Shown piece by piece: positions 7,786 to 15,108 of a stretch of 64,000 nt of DNA. Source of the stretch: Thermoanaerobacter wiegelii Rt8.B1 (GTDB lineage Bacteria > Bacillota > Thermoanaerobacteria > Thermoanaerobacterales > Thermoanaerobacteraceae); contig NC_015958.1 of assembly GCF_000147695.2 (NCBI RefSeq), positions 102,501 to 166,500 of the forward strand, given 5' to 3'. Positions within the stretch are counted from its first letter, which is position 1, and each line of letters starts with the position of its first letter. The notes under the pieces were generated by a model. The model saw only the letters and a program-made list of their open reading frames with translations. It did not search any database and had not been told where the DNA came from. A program made the position numbers and the translations under genes.

Positions 7786-8358
7786 ATGAATAGGTGTCCT
7801 TGGTGTCTTAGTGACGACATTTACATAAAATATCATGATGAAGAATGGGGAGTGCCTGTTCATGAGGATAAAAAACATTTTGAGTTTTTGGTTTTAGAAT
7901 CGGCACAAGCAGGTCTTAGTTGGATTACTATTTTAAGAAAAAGAGAAAATTACAGAAAGGCCTATGCTGACTTTGACCCTATAAAAGTGTCACAATATGA
8001 CGAAAAGAAAGTAGAAGAACTCATAAAAAATAGTGGAATTATAAAAAACAGAAAGAAAATAGAGGCTTCAATACACAATGCAAAAAGGTTTATAGAAATA
8101 CAAAAGGAATTTGGAAGTTTTGATCAATATATTTGGGGTTTTGTAAATTATAAACCTATAATAAATGCGTGGGAAAAAATTGAAGATATACCTTCTAAAA
8201 CTGAATTATCAGATAAAATCAGCCAAGACCTTAAAAAGAGAGGATTTATTTTTATAGGTTCTACTATTATATATTCCTATATGCAGGCGGTTGGAATAGT
8301 AAATGATCATTTAATAAGTTGCTTTAGATATAAGGAGTTAGTTGAGACTTTTAAATAA
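7786..8358 (+). CDS. tag: DNA-3-methyladenine glycosylase I
   Basis: This 190-residue enzyme of base-excision repair removes 3-methyladenine from DNA. The N-terminal MNRCPWC with the later zinc ligands of the family and the HDEEWGVP and QAGLSW segments are characteristic of Tag. It is preceded by AGAGGTG and is probably co-transcribed with glucokinase. A terminator follows. Confidence 0.93.
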   Translation: MNRCPWCLSDDIYIKYHDEEWGVPVHEDKKHFEFLVLESAQAGLSWITILRKRENYRKAYADFDPIKVSQYDEKKVEELIKNSGIIKNRKKIEASIHNAKRFIEIQKEFGSFDQYIWGFVNYKPIINAWEKIEDIPSKTELSDKISQDLKKRGFIFIGSTIIYSYMQAVGIVNDHLISCFRYKELVETFK

Positions 8359-8363
8359 TACAG

Positions 8364-8407
8364 GCAGGGCTTGGTGCAATTTGCATTGAGACTTGCTTTT
8401 TTTCTTT
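8364..8407 (+). terminator. Rho-independent terminator after tag
   Basis: A long imperfect hairpin (GCAGGGCTTGGTGCA paired with TGCATTGAGACTTGC, with wobbles) ends in a seven-T run. Confidence 0.75.
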
Positions 8408-8448
8408 TACGAAAAAATATAATGAAATTAGGAAATACAAAAAAGGGT

Positions 8449-8478
8449 GAATATATTTTTGCACAAAAGGGAATAATT
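8449..8478 (+). promoter_or_regulatory. Candidate sigma-F-type promoter of gin
   Basis: GAATA, 15 bp, then GGGAATAATT fits the forespore sigma-F consensus (GYWTA, 15-16 bp, GGnrAnAnTw) except for one base in the -35 box. In B. subtilis gin is a sigma-F gene. No sigma-A promoter is evident in this gap. Confidence 0.4.
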
Positions 8479-8510
8479 ACATTAGAAAATTTTGAAAGAT
8501 GGTGTTGCAT

Positions 8511-8723
8511 ATGGAAAGCATAGCAACGAAAAGGAAATGCTTTATATGCGAACAGGAATCACAAGATGGAATAGAAGTGTTAGGAAAATTTCTTTGTACA
8601 AATTGCCAAGAAAAATTGATAAACTTATCTCCTTTTGATGAAGGTTATGATTTTTACAGGCAAAAAATGATAGACATATGGGAAGGCTATATGAAAGACA
8701 TAAAATATGAAAACCGGATATGA
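8511..8723 (+). CDS. gin: Gin-family inhibitor of sigma-G (CsfB)
   Basis: This small zinc-binding protein of 70 residues has two CxxC pairs (CFICEQ and CTNCQE) flanking a short linker, the pattern of the sporulation anti-sigma-G factor Gin. Gin keeps sigma-G inactive in the forespore until engulfment. It sits immediately upstream of the yaaO-tmk operon, as csfB does in B. subtilis. The ATG at 8511 is chosen because the protein then begins near the first CxxC; an in-frame ATG at 8499 is possible. The stop codon lies in the loop of the terminator. Confidence 0.8.
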   Translation: MESIATKRKCFICEQESQDGIEVLGKFLCTNCQEKLINLSPFDEGYDFYRQKMIDIWEGYMKDIKYENRI

Positions 8724-8742
8724 ATCCGGTTTTCATATTTTT
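8707..8742 (+). terminator. Rho-independent terminator overlapping the gin stop codon
   Basis: A 13-bp perfect stem ATGAAAACCGGAT / ATCCGGTTTTCAT with loop ATGA is followed by ATTTTTAT. The last codons and stop of gin are part of the hairpin. Confidence 0.85.
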
Positions 8743-8746
8743 ATGG

Positions 8747-8752
8747 TATAAT
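8747..8752 (+). promoter_or_regulatory. -10 element of the yaaO-tmk operon
   Basis: TATAAT stands 38 bp before the yaaO-like start, inside the T-rich stretch after the gin terminator. The -35 is not clear. Confidence 0.4.
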
Positions 8753-8790
8753 CAAAATAACGAAAAATTATGATTATACGGAGGTATTGT

Positions 8791-10212
8791 ATGACAGCTC
8801 CATTATATGAAGCACTTATGGATTATGCAAAAAACCAAATTATACCTTTTCACATGCCAGGTCATAAACAAGGAAGGACTTTTCCAGGAGAATATCTTGT
8901 TAATTTGGCAAAGATTGATCTAACAGAGGTACCAGGACTTGACAATCTTCACAACCCTGAAGGTCCCATACTTGAGGCACAAAAACTTGCAGCAAAAGCT
9001 TTTGGGGCAAGAGAGTCTTTTTTTCTTGTAAATGGGACGACATCCGGCATATATGCAGCGATGTATGCAGTGTTAAATCCTGACGATAAAATACTTATAA
9101 TGAGAAATTCTCACAAATCTGTGTACAATGGCCTTGTATTGACAGGAACAGTGCCTGTCTATATAAACCCGGAAATTGATTATGAAGACGGTATTCCAAT
9201 GGGAATTGACATAAACAAATTGGAAGAATATTTAAAAAAAGATGAGGCTATAAAAGCAGTTGTGATGACTTATCCCAATTATTACGGGTTCTGTAGCGAT
9301 ATCACAGGAATTTCTGACATTGTTCATAAATACAATAAAATTTTAATTGTAGATGAAGCCCATGGAGCTCACTTTCCTTTTTCTAATAATTTGCCTCTTT
9401 CTTCTATACAGGCAGGAGCAGATATTGTGGTACAGAGTGTACACAAAACCTTGTCTTCTTTTACTCAAAGCTCTATACTTCATTTGAATTCTGATAGAGT
9501 AGATACAAATCGACTAAAATATTCTTTAAGCCTTTTTCAATCAACATCTCCTTCTTATATTCTCATGTCCTCCCTTGACATTGCAAGAGATTACATGGAG
9601 AAAGAAGGTAAAAATAGATTAGAAAAAGCGATTATTCTTGCTGATTATGCAAGATATGAGATAAACACCATTGAGGGAATAAGATGTTTAGGTAAAGAAA
9701 TAGTAGGCAAATACGCCATTGTTGACTTTGACAAAACCAAACTTACTATAAGTGTAAAGAACTTAGGTATAAAAGGGCCTGAAGCAGAAAAGTTTTTGAG
9801 AGAGAATTTTAATATACAGGTAGAGATGGCCGATACTTTTAATATACTTGCTATGGTTACATTAGCGGATGATAAAGAAAAGGTTGACCTTTTAATAAAG
9901 GGGATAAAAGGGCTTGCAAATGTAAAAAAAGATAAAAAAACAGCTGAAGAAGTAGCAGCTTATCCTGATACTCCAGAAATGGTTTTAAAACCTTCTGAAG
10001 CAGTAAGGCAAAAGACTAAATTAATATCTTTAGAAGAAGCAGAAGGCCGTGTTTCTGCAGACTTTATTATCCCTTATCCTCCAGGTGTTCCACTTATTTG
10101 TCCGGGAGAGCGCATAAAAAAAGATATGGTAAAATATATAAATGTATTATATAATAAAGGTATTAAGATATTAGGTCTTAAAAATAACAGCCTATTGGTG
10201 TGTGAAATATGA
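8791..10212 (+). CDS. Orn/Lys/Arg decarboxylase-family PLP enzyme (YaaO-like)
   Basis: This fold-type I PLP decarboxylase of about 473 residues has the family opening IPFHMPGHKQG, the PLP-contact DEAHGAHF and the Schiff-base lysine in SVHKTLSSFTQ. A C-terminal domain contains PPGVPLICPGE. It probably decarboxylates arginine or lysine for polyamine synthesis; the substrate cannot be fixed from sequence. ATG 8791 is preferred over the in-frame ATG at 8770 because GGAGG lies between them at proper spacing. The stop overlaps the tmk ATG (ATGA), which shows translational coupling. Confidence 0.88.
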   Translation: MTAPLYEALMDYAKNQIIPFHMPGHKQGRTFPGEYLVNLAKIDLTEVPGLDNLHNPEGPILEAQKLAAKAFGARESFFLVNGTTSGIYAAMYAVLNPDDKILIMRNSHKSVYNGLVLTGTVPVYINPEIDYEDGIPMGIDINKLEEYLKKDEAIKAVVMTYPNYYGFCSDITGISDIVHKYNKILIVDEAHGAHFPFSNNLPLSSIQAGADIVVQSVHKTLSSFTQSSILHLNSDRVDTNRLKYSLSLFQSTSPSYILMSSLDIARDYMEKEGKNRLEKAIILADYARYEINTIEGIRCLGKEIVGKYAIVDFDKTKLTISVKNLGIKGPEAEKFLRENFNIQVEMADTFNILAMVTLADDKEKVDLLIKGIKGLANVKKDKKTAEEVAAYPDTPEMVLKPSEAVRQKTKLISLEEAEGRVSADFIIPYPPGVPLICPGERIKKDMVKYINVLYNKGIKILGLKNNSLLVCEI

Positions 10213-10820
10213 GAGGAAAATTTATAAGCTTTGAAGGAATAGATGGATGCGGTAAGACTACTCAGATAAAATTTCTGGAGGAGTATCTTTTAAAACAGGG
10301 TTATAATATTTTGGTATTAAGGGAGCCTGGAGGCACAAAAGTTGGAGAAAAAGTTAGAGATATTTTATTAGATAAAAATAATTTTATTTCTCCAGTTACA
10401 GAAATGCTTTTATACGCTTCTTCTAGGGCTCAGCTAGTGGAGGAGAAAATTTTGCCCGCCCTTGAAAAAGGCCAAATTGTAATTTTAGACCGCTTTGTAG
10501 ACAGTTCATATGTGTATCAGGGATATGCAAGAGGTTTAGGGATAGAAAAAGTTAAGTTAGTTAATGAAATAGCTACAATGGGGATTTTGCCTGATGTAAC
10601 AATTTATATAGACATTACTCCTGAAGAAGCAATGAAAAGGCGAGGAAAAAGAGAAGCAGACAGATTAGAAAAAGAAAGTTGGGAGTTTCACAAAAAAGTG
10701 AGAGAGGGGTATATTAAATTAGTTAAAGAATTTCCTAAAAGGTTTGTATTTATAGATGGAATGCAAGAGCTTATGAAAGTGCACCAAGACATAATTGATG
10801 TAGTAAAAAAATATTTATAA
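10209..10820 (+). CDS. tmk: Thymidylate kinase
   Basis: This 203-residue enzyme converts dTMP to dTDP. It has the P-loop GIDGCGKTTQ, the DR(F/Y/H) motif in LDRFVDSSY and the LID-region Arg-rich KRRGKREADR. It overlaps yaaO by 4 bp and precedes darA by 13 bp, as in B. subtilis. Confidence 0.96.
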   Translation: MRGKFISFEGIDGCGKTTQIKFLEEYLLKQGYNILVLREPGGTKVGEKVRDILLDKNNFISPVTEMLLYASSRAQLVEEKILPALEKGQIVILDRFVDSSYVYQGYARGLGIEKVKLVNEIATMGILPDVTIYIDITPEEAMKRRGKREADRLEKESWEFHKKVREGYIKLVKEFPKRFVFIDGMQELMKVHQDIIDVVKKYL

Positions 10821-10833
10821 GGAGGGCAATAAC

Positions 10834-11163
10834 ATGAAATTAGTGTTAGCTATTGTGCAGGACGAGGATGTAAGAAGACTTATGGATGGCCTGACTGAAG
10901 GGGGATTTAGCTTTACGAGAATAGCATCTACTGGTGGATTTTTAAGGTCTGGCAATACAACTTTGATAATAGGTGTAGAAGACGAAAAATTAAATGATGT
11001 TATCAGCATAATAGAGAAAAAATGTAAAACTCGCGATAGAATAATTACTTCTCCTACACCTATGGGTGGTGCTACAGACATTTTCCTGCCACAAGCCGTT
11101 GAAGTTACAATTGGTGGAGCTACAGTTTTTGTATTAAATGTAGAAAAATTCCTTAGGATTTAG
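10834..11163 (+). CDS. darA: Cyclic-di-AMP receptor DarA (PII-like, YaaQ)
   Basis: This 109-residue PII-like trimeric protein binds c-di-AMP. The N-terminal strand MKLVLAIVQDED, the GGFLRSGNTTLI segment (c-di-AMP contact region) and the full family length match DarA/PstA. The start follows AAGGAGGG. It is encoded between tmk and yaaR in the conserved order. Its output partner is not known in most species. Confidence 0.92.
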   Translation: MKLVLAIVQDEDVRRLMDGLTEGGFSFTRIASTGGFLRSGNTTLIIGVEDEKLNDVISIIEKKCKTRDRIITSPTPMGGATDIFLPQAVEVTIGGATVFVLNVEKFLRI

Positions 11164-11164
11164 G

Positions 11165-11614
11165 GTGTTTGACATGAGAATTGAAGAGGTAAAATCTCCA
11201 AAGATTTCATCTGATATAAAAAGTGAGTACAATAAGTCTTATAGAGTTTCTAAAAAATTTATTGATACCTTTGACGAAGAATTAGAGCAATTTCATCAAG
11301 ATAAATTGAATGGGATTTTATCAGAGATAGACAGTGCAGCACAAAAATTAAAAGAAAATTTAACTTTGCAGGACTTAATTAATTACAAAAAACTTGTAAA
11401 GAAGTTTTTACAGGAAGCGACAAATGGCATGTTAAAATACACCAAAAAAGAATACGTCGACTTAAGAGGTAGGAAGAAAATTTATTCTCTAGTGGAAAAA
11501 GTAAATGACAAACTAGAAAAGCTTACAGAGGAGTTTTTAAAAGATTCCAAGCACTTGGAACTTTTGAAAATGATAGATGATATAAGAGGATTATTAATAG
11601 ACATATATTCATAG
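11165..11614 (+). CDS. yaaR: YaaR-family protein (DUF327)
   Basis: This 149-residue, charged, mainly helical protein of the YaaR family has conserved core LKENLTLQDLINYKKLVKKF. No function is established for the family. It is placed between darA and holB as in B. subtilis. The GTG start at 11165 is used; ATG at 11174 is also acceptable. Confidence 0.85.
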   Translation: MFDMRIEEVKSPKISSDIKSEYNKSYRVSKKFIDTFDEELEQFHQDKLNGILSEIDSAAQKLKENLTLQDLINYKKLVKKFLQEATNGMLKYTKKEYVDLRGRKKIYSLVEKVNDKLEKLTEEFLKDSKHLELLKMIDDIRGLLIDIYS

Positions 11615-11622
11615 GTGATAGC

Positions 11623-12597
11623 GTGTATAGGATTTATGGGCATGAAGCCGTATTAAATATTTTTAAAAATGTAATATCTCAAAATAAAATTTCAAATGCT
11701 TATTTGTTTGTAGGAGAAGAAGGATTAGGGAAAAGATTTATGGCAGAGTATTTTGCCATGATGATAAATTGCAAAGGGGAAACTGCAAAGCCTTGCTTTA
11801 GGTGTAGTTCTTGCCTAAAGATAATGGATAAAAATCATCCAGATGTGTTTTTTATAGAGCCGGAGGAGAATTCTATAAAAGTAGATACTATAAGATATAT
11901 AACTAATGAAATCAATATAAGACCCTATGAAGCTAACAAAAAGATTTTTATTATAGACCAAGCTGATAAAATGACTGTAGCAGCTCAAAATGCCTTTCTC
12001 AAAACTTTAGAAGAACCTCCCTTATATGGCCTTTTTATATTGATTGCACCACAACAAGAAGAGCTTTTGCCTACGATTGTCTCTCGCTGTAATATAATTC
12101 GTTTTAATAAGGAAAATAAAAATACGATAAAGAACTATTTAATGTTTGAACACAATATTCCTGAAAAAGAAGCGGAAGTGTTAGCTCATATTGCTGATGG
12201 TAATTTTGCTCAAGCTAACAAATTAGCTAATAAGGAATATTTAAATTTTAGAAGAGAGGCAATACAAGAAATAGAAAAAATTCTTGCTACGAAGGGATTT
12301 GAAGTGATAGAGGAGTTTGAGTTTTTTGATAAGAATAAAGACAATATAGAAGAAATTTTAAAAATTCTACTTTCCTATATGAGAGATTTGTTAGTTTTTA
12401 AGGCTACAAAAGATGCCTCTTTCATAAAAAATATAGATTTTTTAAATAGAATACAGAAAATGGAATCTCGATTGACTATCAATAAGCTTAATAATATAAT
12501 TAATAGAATAGAGCAGTTTAATTCACAGATTAATTCAAATATAAACTATCAATTAGCAGTAGAGAATCTACTTTTAGATATGGCGGGAGGTTTATAA
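11623..12597 (+). CDS. holB: DNA polymerase III delta' subunit
   Basis: This clamp-loader AAA+ subunit of 324 residues has a Walker A variant (GEEGLGKR), the zinc-binding CFRCSSC, and a region resembling sensor 1/SRC (TIVSRCNIIRF). It begins with GTG after AGGTGATA and overlaps none of its neighbours. In the clamp loader delta' works with DnaX and HolA to place the sliding clamp. Confidence 0.93.
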   Translation: MYRIYGHEAVLNIFKNVISQNKISNAYLFVGEEGLGKRFMAEYFAMMINCKGETAKPCFRCSSCLKIMDKNHPDVFFIEPEENSIKVDTIRYITNEINIRPYEANKKIFIIDQADKMTVAAQNAFLKTLEEPPLYGLFILIAPQQEELLPTIVSRCNIIRFNKENKNTIKNYLMFEHNIPEKEAEVLAHIADGNFAQANKLANKEYLNFRREAIQEIEKILATKGFEVIEEFEFFDKNKDNIEEILKILLSYMRDLLVFKATKDASFIKNIDFLNRIQKMESRLTINKLNNIINRIEQFNSQINSNINYQLAVENLLLDMAGGL

Positions 12598-12599
12598 TT

Positions 12600-13481
12600 T
12601 TGGTTACTGTTGTGGGTGTGAGATTTAAAAAAGCAGGGAAGATATACTATTTTGACCCAGGGGATTTGCCAATAAAAGTAGGAGATAAAGTTATAGTTGA
12701 AACAATAAGAGGGATAGAATTTGGCGAAGTAGTTGTCGGTATAAAAGAGGTGCCAGAAGAAGAGATTGTGGCTCCTTTAAAAAAAGTAATAAGGATTGCG
12801 ACACCAGAAGATGTAGAACATTATTATGAAAACAAGAAAAAAGAAGCTGAGGCTTTTGAAATATGTCTTCAGAAGATACAACAGCATGGTTTGGAAATGA
12901 ATTTAATTGATGTAGAGTACACTTTTGATAACACCAAAGTCATATTTTATTTTACTGCAGAAGGCAGAGTAGACTTTAGAGAATTAGTGAAAGATTTGGC
13001 TGCAGTTTTTAGGATGAGAATAGAACTAAGGCAAATAGGAGTAAGGGATGAGGCAAAAATCATAGGAGGTTTAGGACCTTGTGGAAGGCCTCTATGTTGT
13101 ACCGCCTTTTTAGGGGAATTTGAGCCTGTTTCTATCAAAATGGCTAAAGACCAAAATTTATCTTTAAATCCCACCAAAATATCGGGTATTTGCGGGAGAT
13201 TGATGTGCTGCTTAAAGTATGAACAGGAGATGTATGAAAAAATTAGAGCAGAGCTTCCTAAGGTTGGCAGCATAATAAGAGTTGGAGATAAAGAAATGAA
13301 GATTGCAGAAGTAGATGTGATTAGACGAAAACTCAAAGTAAAAATGAAAAATGTAGAAGGAATAGAGATAATAAAAGAGTACGATCCTGAAGAAGTGGAA
13401 GTTATAGAAGAAAGAGAAGAAATTGAAGGAACCTACGAGGATGAACTATTTGAGGAGGACTTAGAAAAAATGGAGGAATAA
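12600..13481 (+). CDS. ricT: RicT/YaaT PSP1-domain protein
   Basis: This 293-residue PSP1 protein is a component of the RicA-RicF-RicT complex, which binds iron-sulfur clusters and supports RNase Y-dependent RNA processing, sporulation and competence in B. subtilis. The cysteine-rich core (GPCGRPLCC, then ICGRLMCCLKYE) that carries cluster ligands is present. It starts at TTG 12600 with GGGAGG upstream. The acidic C-terminal tail is a usual feature. It ends the yaaO-ricT operon. Confidence 0.93.
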   Translation: MVTVVGVRFKKAGKIYYFDPGDLPIKVGDKVIVETIRGIEFGEVVVGIKEVPEEEIVAPLKKVIRIATPEDVEHYYENKKKEAEAFEICLQKIQQHGLEMNLIDVEYTFDNTKVIFYFTAEGRVDFRELVKDLAAVFRMRIELRQIGVRDEAKIIGGLGPCGRPLCCTAFLGEFEPVSIKMAKDQNLSLNPTKISGICGRLMCCLKYEQEMYEKIRAELPKVGSIIRVGDKEMKIAEVDVIRRKLKVKMKNVEGIEIIKEYDPEEVEVIEEREEIEGTYEDELFEEDLEKMEE

Positions 13482-13499
13482 ATTTCCTCTATTTTTATT
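13471..13499. terminator. Terminator between the convergent ricT and DUF1634 genes
   Basis: A GAGGAA / TTCCTC stem overlaps the ricT stop and is followed by TATTTTTAT on the plus strand. Confidence 0.6.
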
Positions 13500-13899
13500 C
13501 TACTTTTCCAAGTATGAAGCTTATTATTAAAATTATAAAAACGAGTGTAGTGATACCCGCATACAAATAATCTTTTTCGTACAAAAAAGTAATTATAGAT
13601 ACGGCCACCCGAAATACAGGTGTTAATATAAGTAATAAAAGTCCTGTAAGGATGATAGCATAAGGCTTTAAAGAGATGAAACCTTTTAAAATTTCACCTG
13701 GTGAAGTGGGATAATAACCAATAGGATATCCACTTTTCCCTGTTATTATAAGCATTAAAAGGCCTATAAGAATGACAATTGCGCTGGTGGTAACCCCTAT
13801 ATTTAAAGCCTTGCTTATTATAAGTTCCATAGCCATTATTTTTTCATTTTCTTTATTTTCTCTTTTTAACATTAAATCTTTATTACTTTCTCTTTCCAT
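13495..13899 (-). CDS. DUF1634 membrane protein, partner of TauE/SafE exporter
   Basis: This 134-residue protein has three hydrophobic helices (about 33-52, 79-97, 108-130) after a charged N-terminal extension. The DUF1634 core contains the PTSPGEILKG loop. DUF1634 genes usually follow a TauE/SafE gene, as here (4-bp gap), and the two are thought to act together in anion export. The function is unproven. Confidence 0.75.
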   Translation of the reverse strand: MERESNKDLMLKRENKENEKIMAMELIISKALNIGVTTSAIVILIGLLMLIITGKSGYPIGYYPTSPGEILKGFISLKPYAIILTGLLLLILTPVFRVAVSIITFLYEKDYLYAGITTLVFIILIISFILGKVE

Positions 13900-13903
13900 G
13901 GTT

Positions 13904-14737
13904 TTACACCCCCAAGCCTTTTATAAGCATTTGAATAGAAATATAGGCGAGCACTGGTATAAATATTTTCCTTATAGTAGTATTTTTAAGTTTTTCCATT
14001 ATTCTTGTTCCCAACATTGCTCCTAATAGAACTCCTAAAGCTACTGGACCGGCTATTTTTGGGTCTATATAACCTCTCATTAAATACACACCTGCACTGG
14101 CTGCAGCAGTCACTCCAATCATGAAATTGCTTGTAGCGGTAGAGACCTTCATAGGCAATTTCATAAATAAATCCATTGCCATAACTTTAAAAATACCACT
14201 TCCTATTCCTAGAAGTCCTGATAAAACGCCAGCTACATACATTGTTCCAAAACCGCTGTAAACTCCCGCTACTTTGTATTTTACTTCTTTATTTAACACT
14301 TTGTCAAAATAGGACCCTTCTAATTTCAATTTTTTAGCTAAAGGGTGAGATACGACATTTTGAGGCAATTCTTCATGCCTTTTTCTAAGCATAGCTAAAG
14401 CCGAATACAAAAGCACAATGCCAAAAATTATATAAAGATATTTTGGGCTTATCAATCCTGCAATGTAAGCTCCTGTTATAGCTCCTGTAGTTGTAGCGAT
14501 TTCCAAAAACATCCCTATTCTCAAATTTGTAATTTTGTCTCTCACATATGCAACTGCTGCCCCACTGGAAGTTGCGATGACTGAAACTATACTTGCACCT
14601 ATAGCGTATTTGATATCTACACCTAATAACAAAGTAAGAGCTGGAATTACAATTATTCCTCCTCCTAATCCTAAAAGGGCTCCAAAAATTCCTGCTATAA
14701 AAGAAAAGGCGAGAATTTCTAGAGAGGTTAAAACCAC
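13904..14737 (-). CDS. TauE/SafE-family sulfite/anion exporter
   Basis: This membrane protein of about 277 residues has eight predicted helices and the duplicated Gly-rich motif of the family (GALLGLGGGIIVIP near the N-terminus, GLLGIGSGIFKV in the second half). Members export sulfite, sulfoacetate or related anions. The start is GTG 14737 with AAGGAG 8 nt upstream; a TTG at 14767 is unlikely. In an organism with a thiosulfate-type locus nearby it may export a sulfur oxyanion, but the substrate is open. Confidence 0.85.
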   Translation of the reverse strand: MVLTSLEILAFSFIAGIFGALLGLGGGIIVIPALTLLLGVDIKYAIGASIVSVIATSSGAAVAYVRDKITNLRIGMFLEIATTTGAITGAYIAGLISPKYLYIIFGIVLLYSALAMLRKRHEELPQNVVSHPLAKKLKLEGSYFDKVLNKEVKYKVAGVYSGFGTMYVAGVLSGLLGIGSGIFKVMAMDLFMKLPMKVSTATSNFMIGVTAAASAGVYLMRGYIDPKIAGPVALGVLLGAMLGTRIMEKLKNTTIRKIFIPVLAYISIQMLIKGLGV

Positions 14738-14796
14738 ATTATCATCTCCTTGTTTTTGTTGGGTCAATTGCTACAATAACAATTATAACATACCCT

Positions 14797-14985
14797 TTAA
14801 AAGGAGCCAAATATAAAGGCTTCTATTACTTCACTACCTAGTTTGTCCGTGATTTCCTTTATTCTTGCTACAAGTCTTGTAATATCCATTCCTTCGTTTA
14901 ATAAATCACCAAAAATTTCTATCACTTCTCTAGTGAAATTTAGAGCATTTTGTAGTATAATATCTTCAAAAATATATTTTTTCAC
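14797..14985 (-). pseudogene. Remnant of an ISLre2/UPF0236-type transposase (N-terminal part)
   Basis: A 62-codon frame begins at GTG 14985 after AAAGGGG. Its helical, acidic sequence ([33 protein letters not shown]) resembles the N-terminus of the UPF0236 transposases that are abundant in Thermoanaerobacterales. Full proteins exceed 400 residues, and the catalytic part is absent. Recognition is from memory of the family and should be verified by search. Confidence 0.5.
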
Positions 14986-15057
14986 AAGAGACACCCCTTT
15001 CTGTGATGTTTTGTTTCCAAGTTCTATTTTATCACAGGGGTTGTCTCTTGTTTTTTT
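14984..15057. repeat. Inverted repeat overlapping the transposase-remnant start
   Basis: CAAGAGACACCCCTTTCTGTGAT (14985-15007, one gap) is complementary to ATCACAGGGGTTGTCTCTTG (15031-15050), separated by 23 nt. In minus-strand RNA the hairpin would hide the AAAGGGG ribosome site and GTG of the fragment. On the plus strand it is followed by seven T and could act as a terminator. Confidence 0.6.
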
Positions 15058-15108
15058 CACTTTAAAAATCCTACGATAATTTTACACTATCGCTACAGTG
15101 ATTATTTA

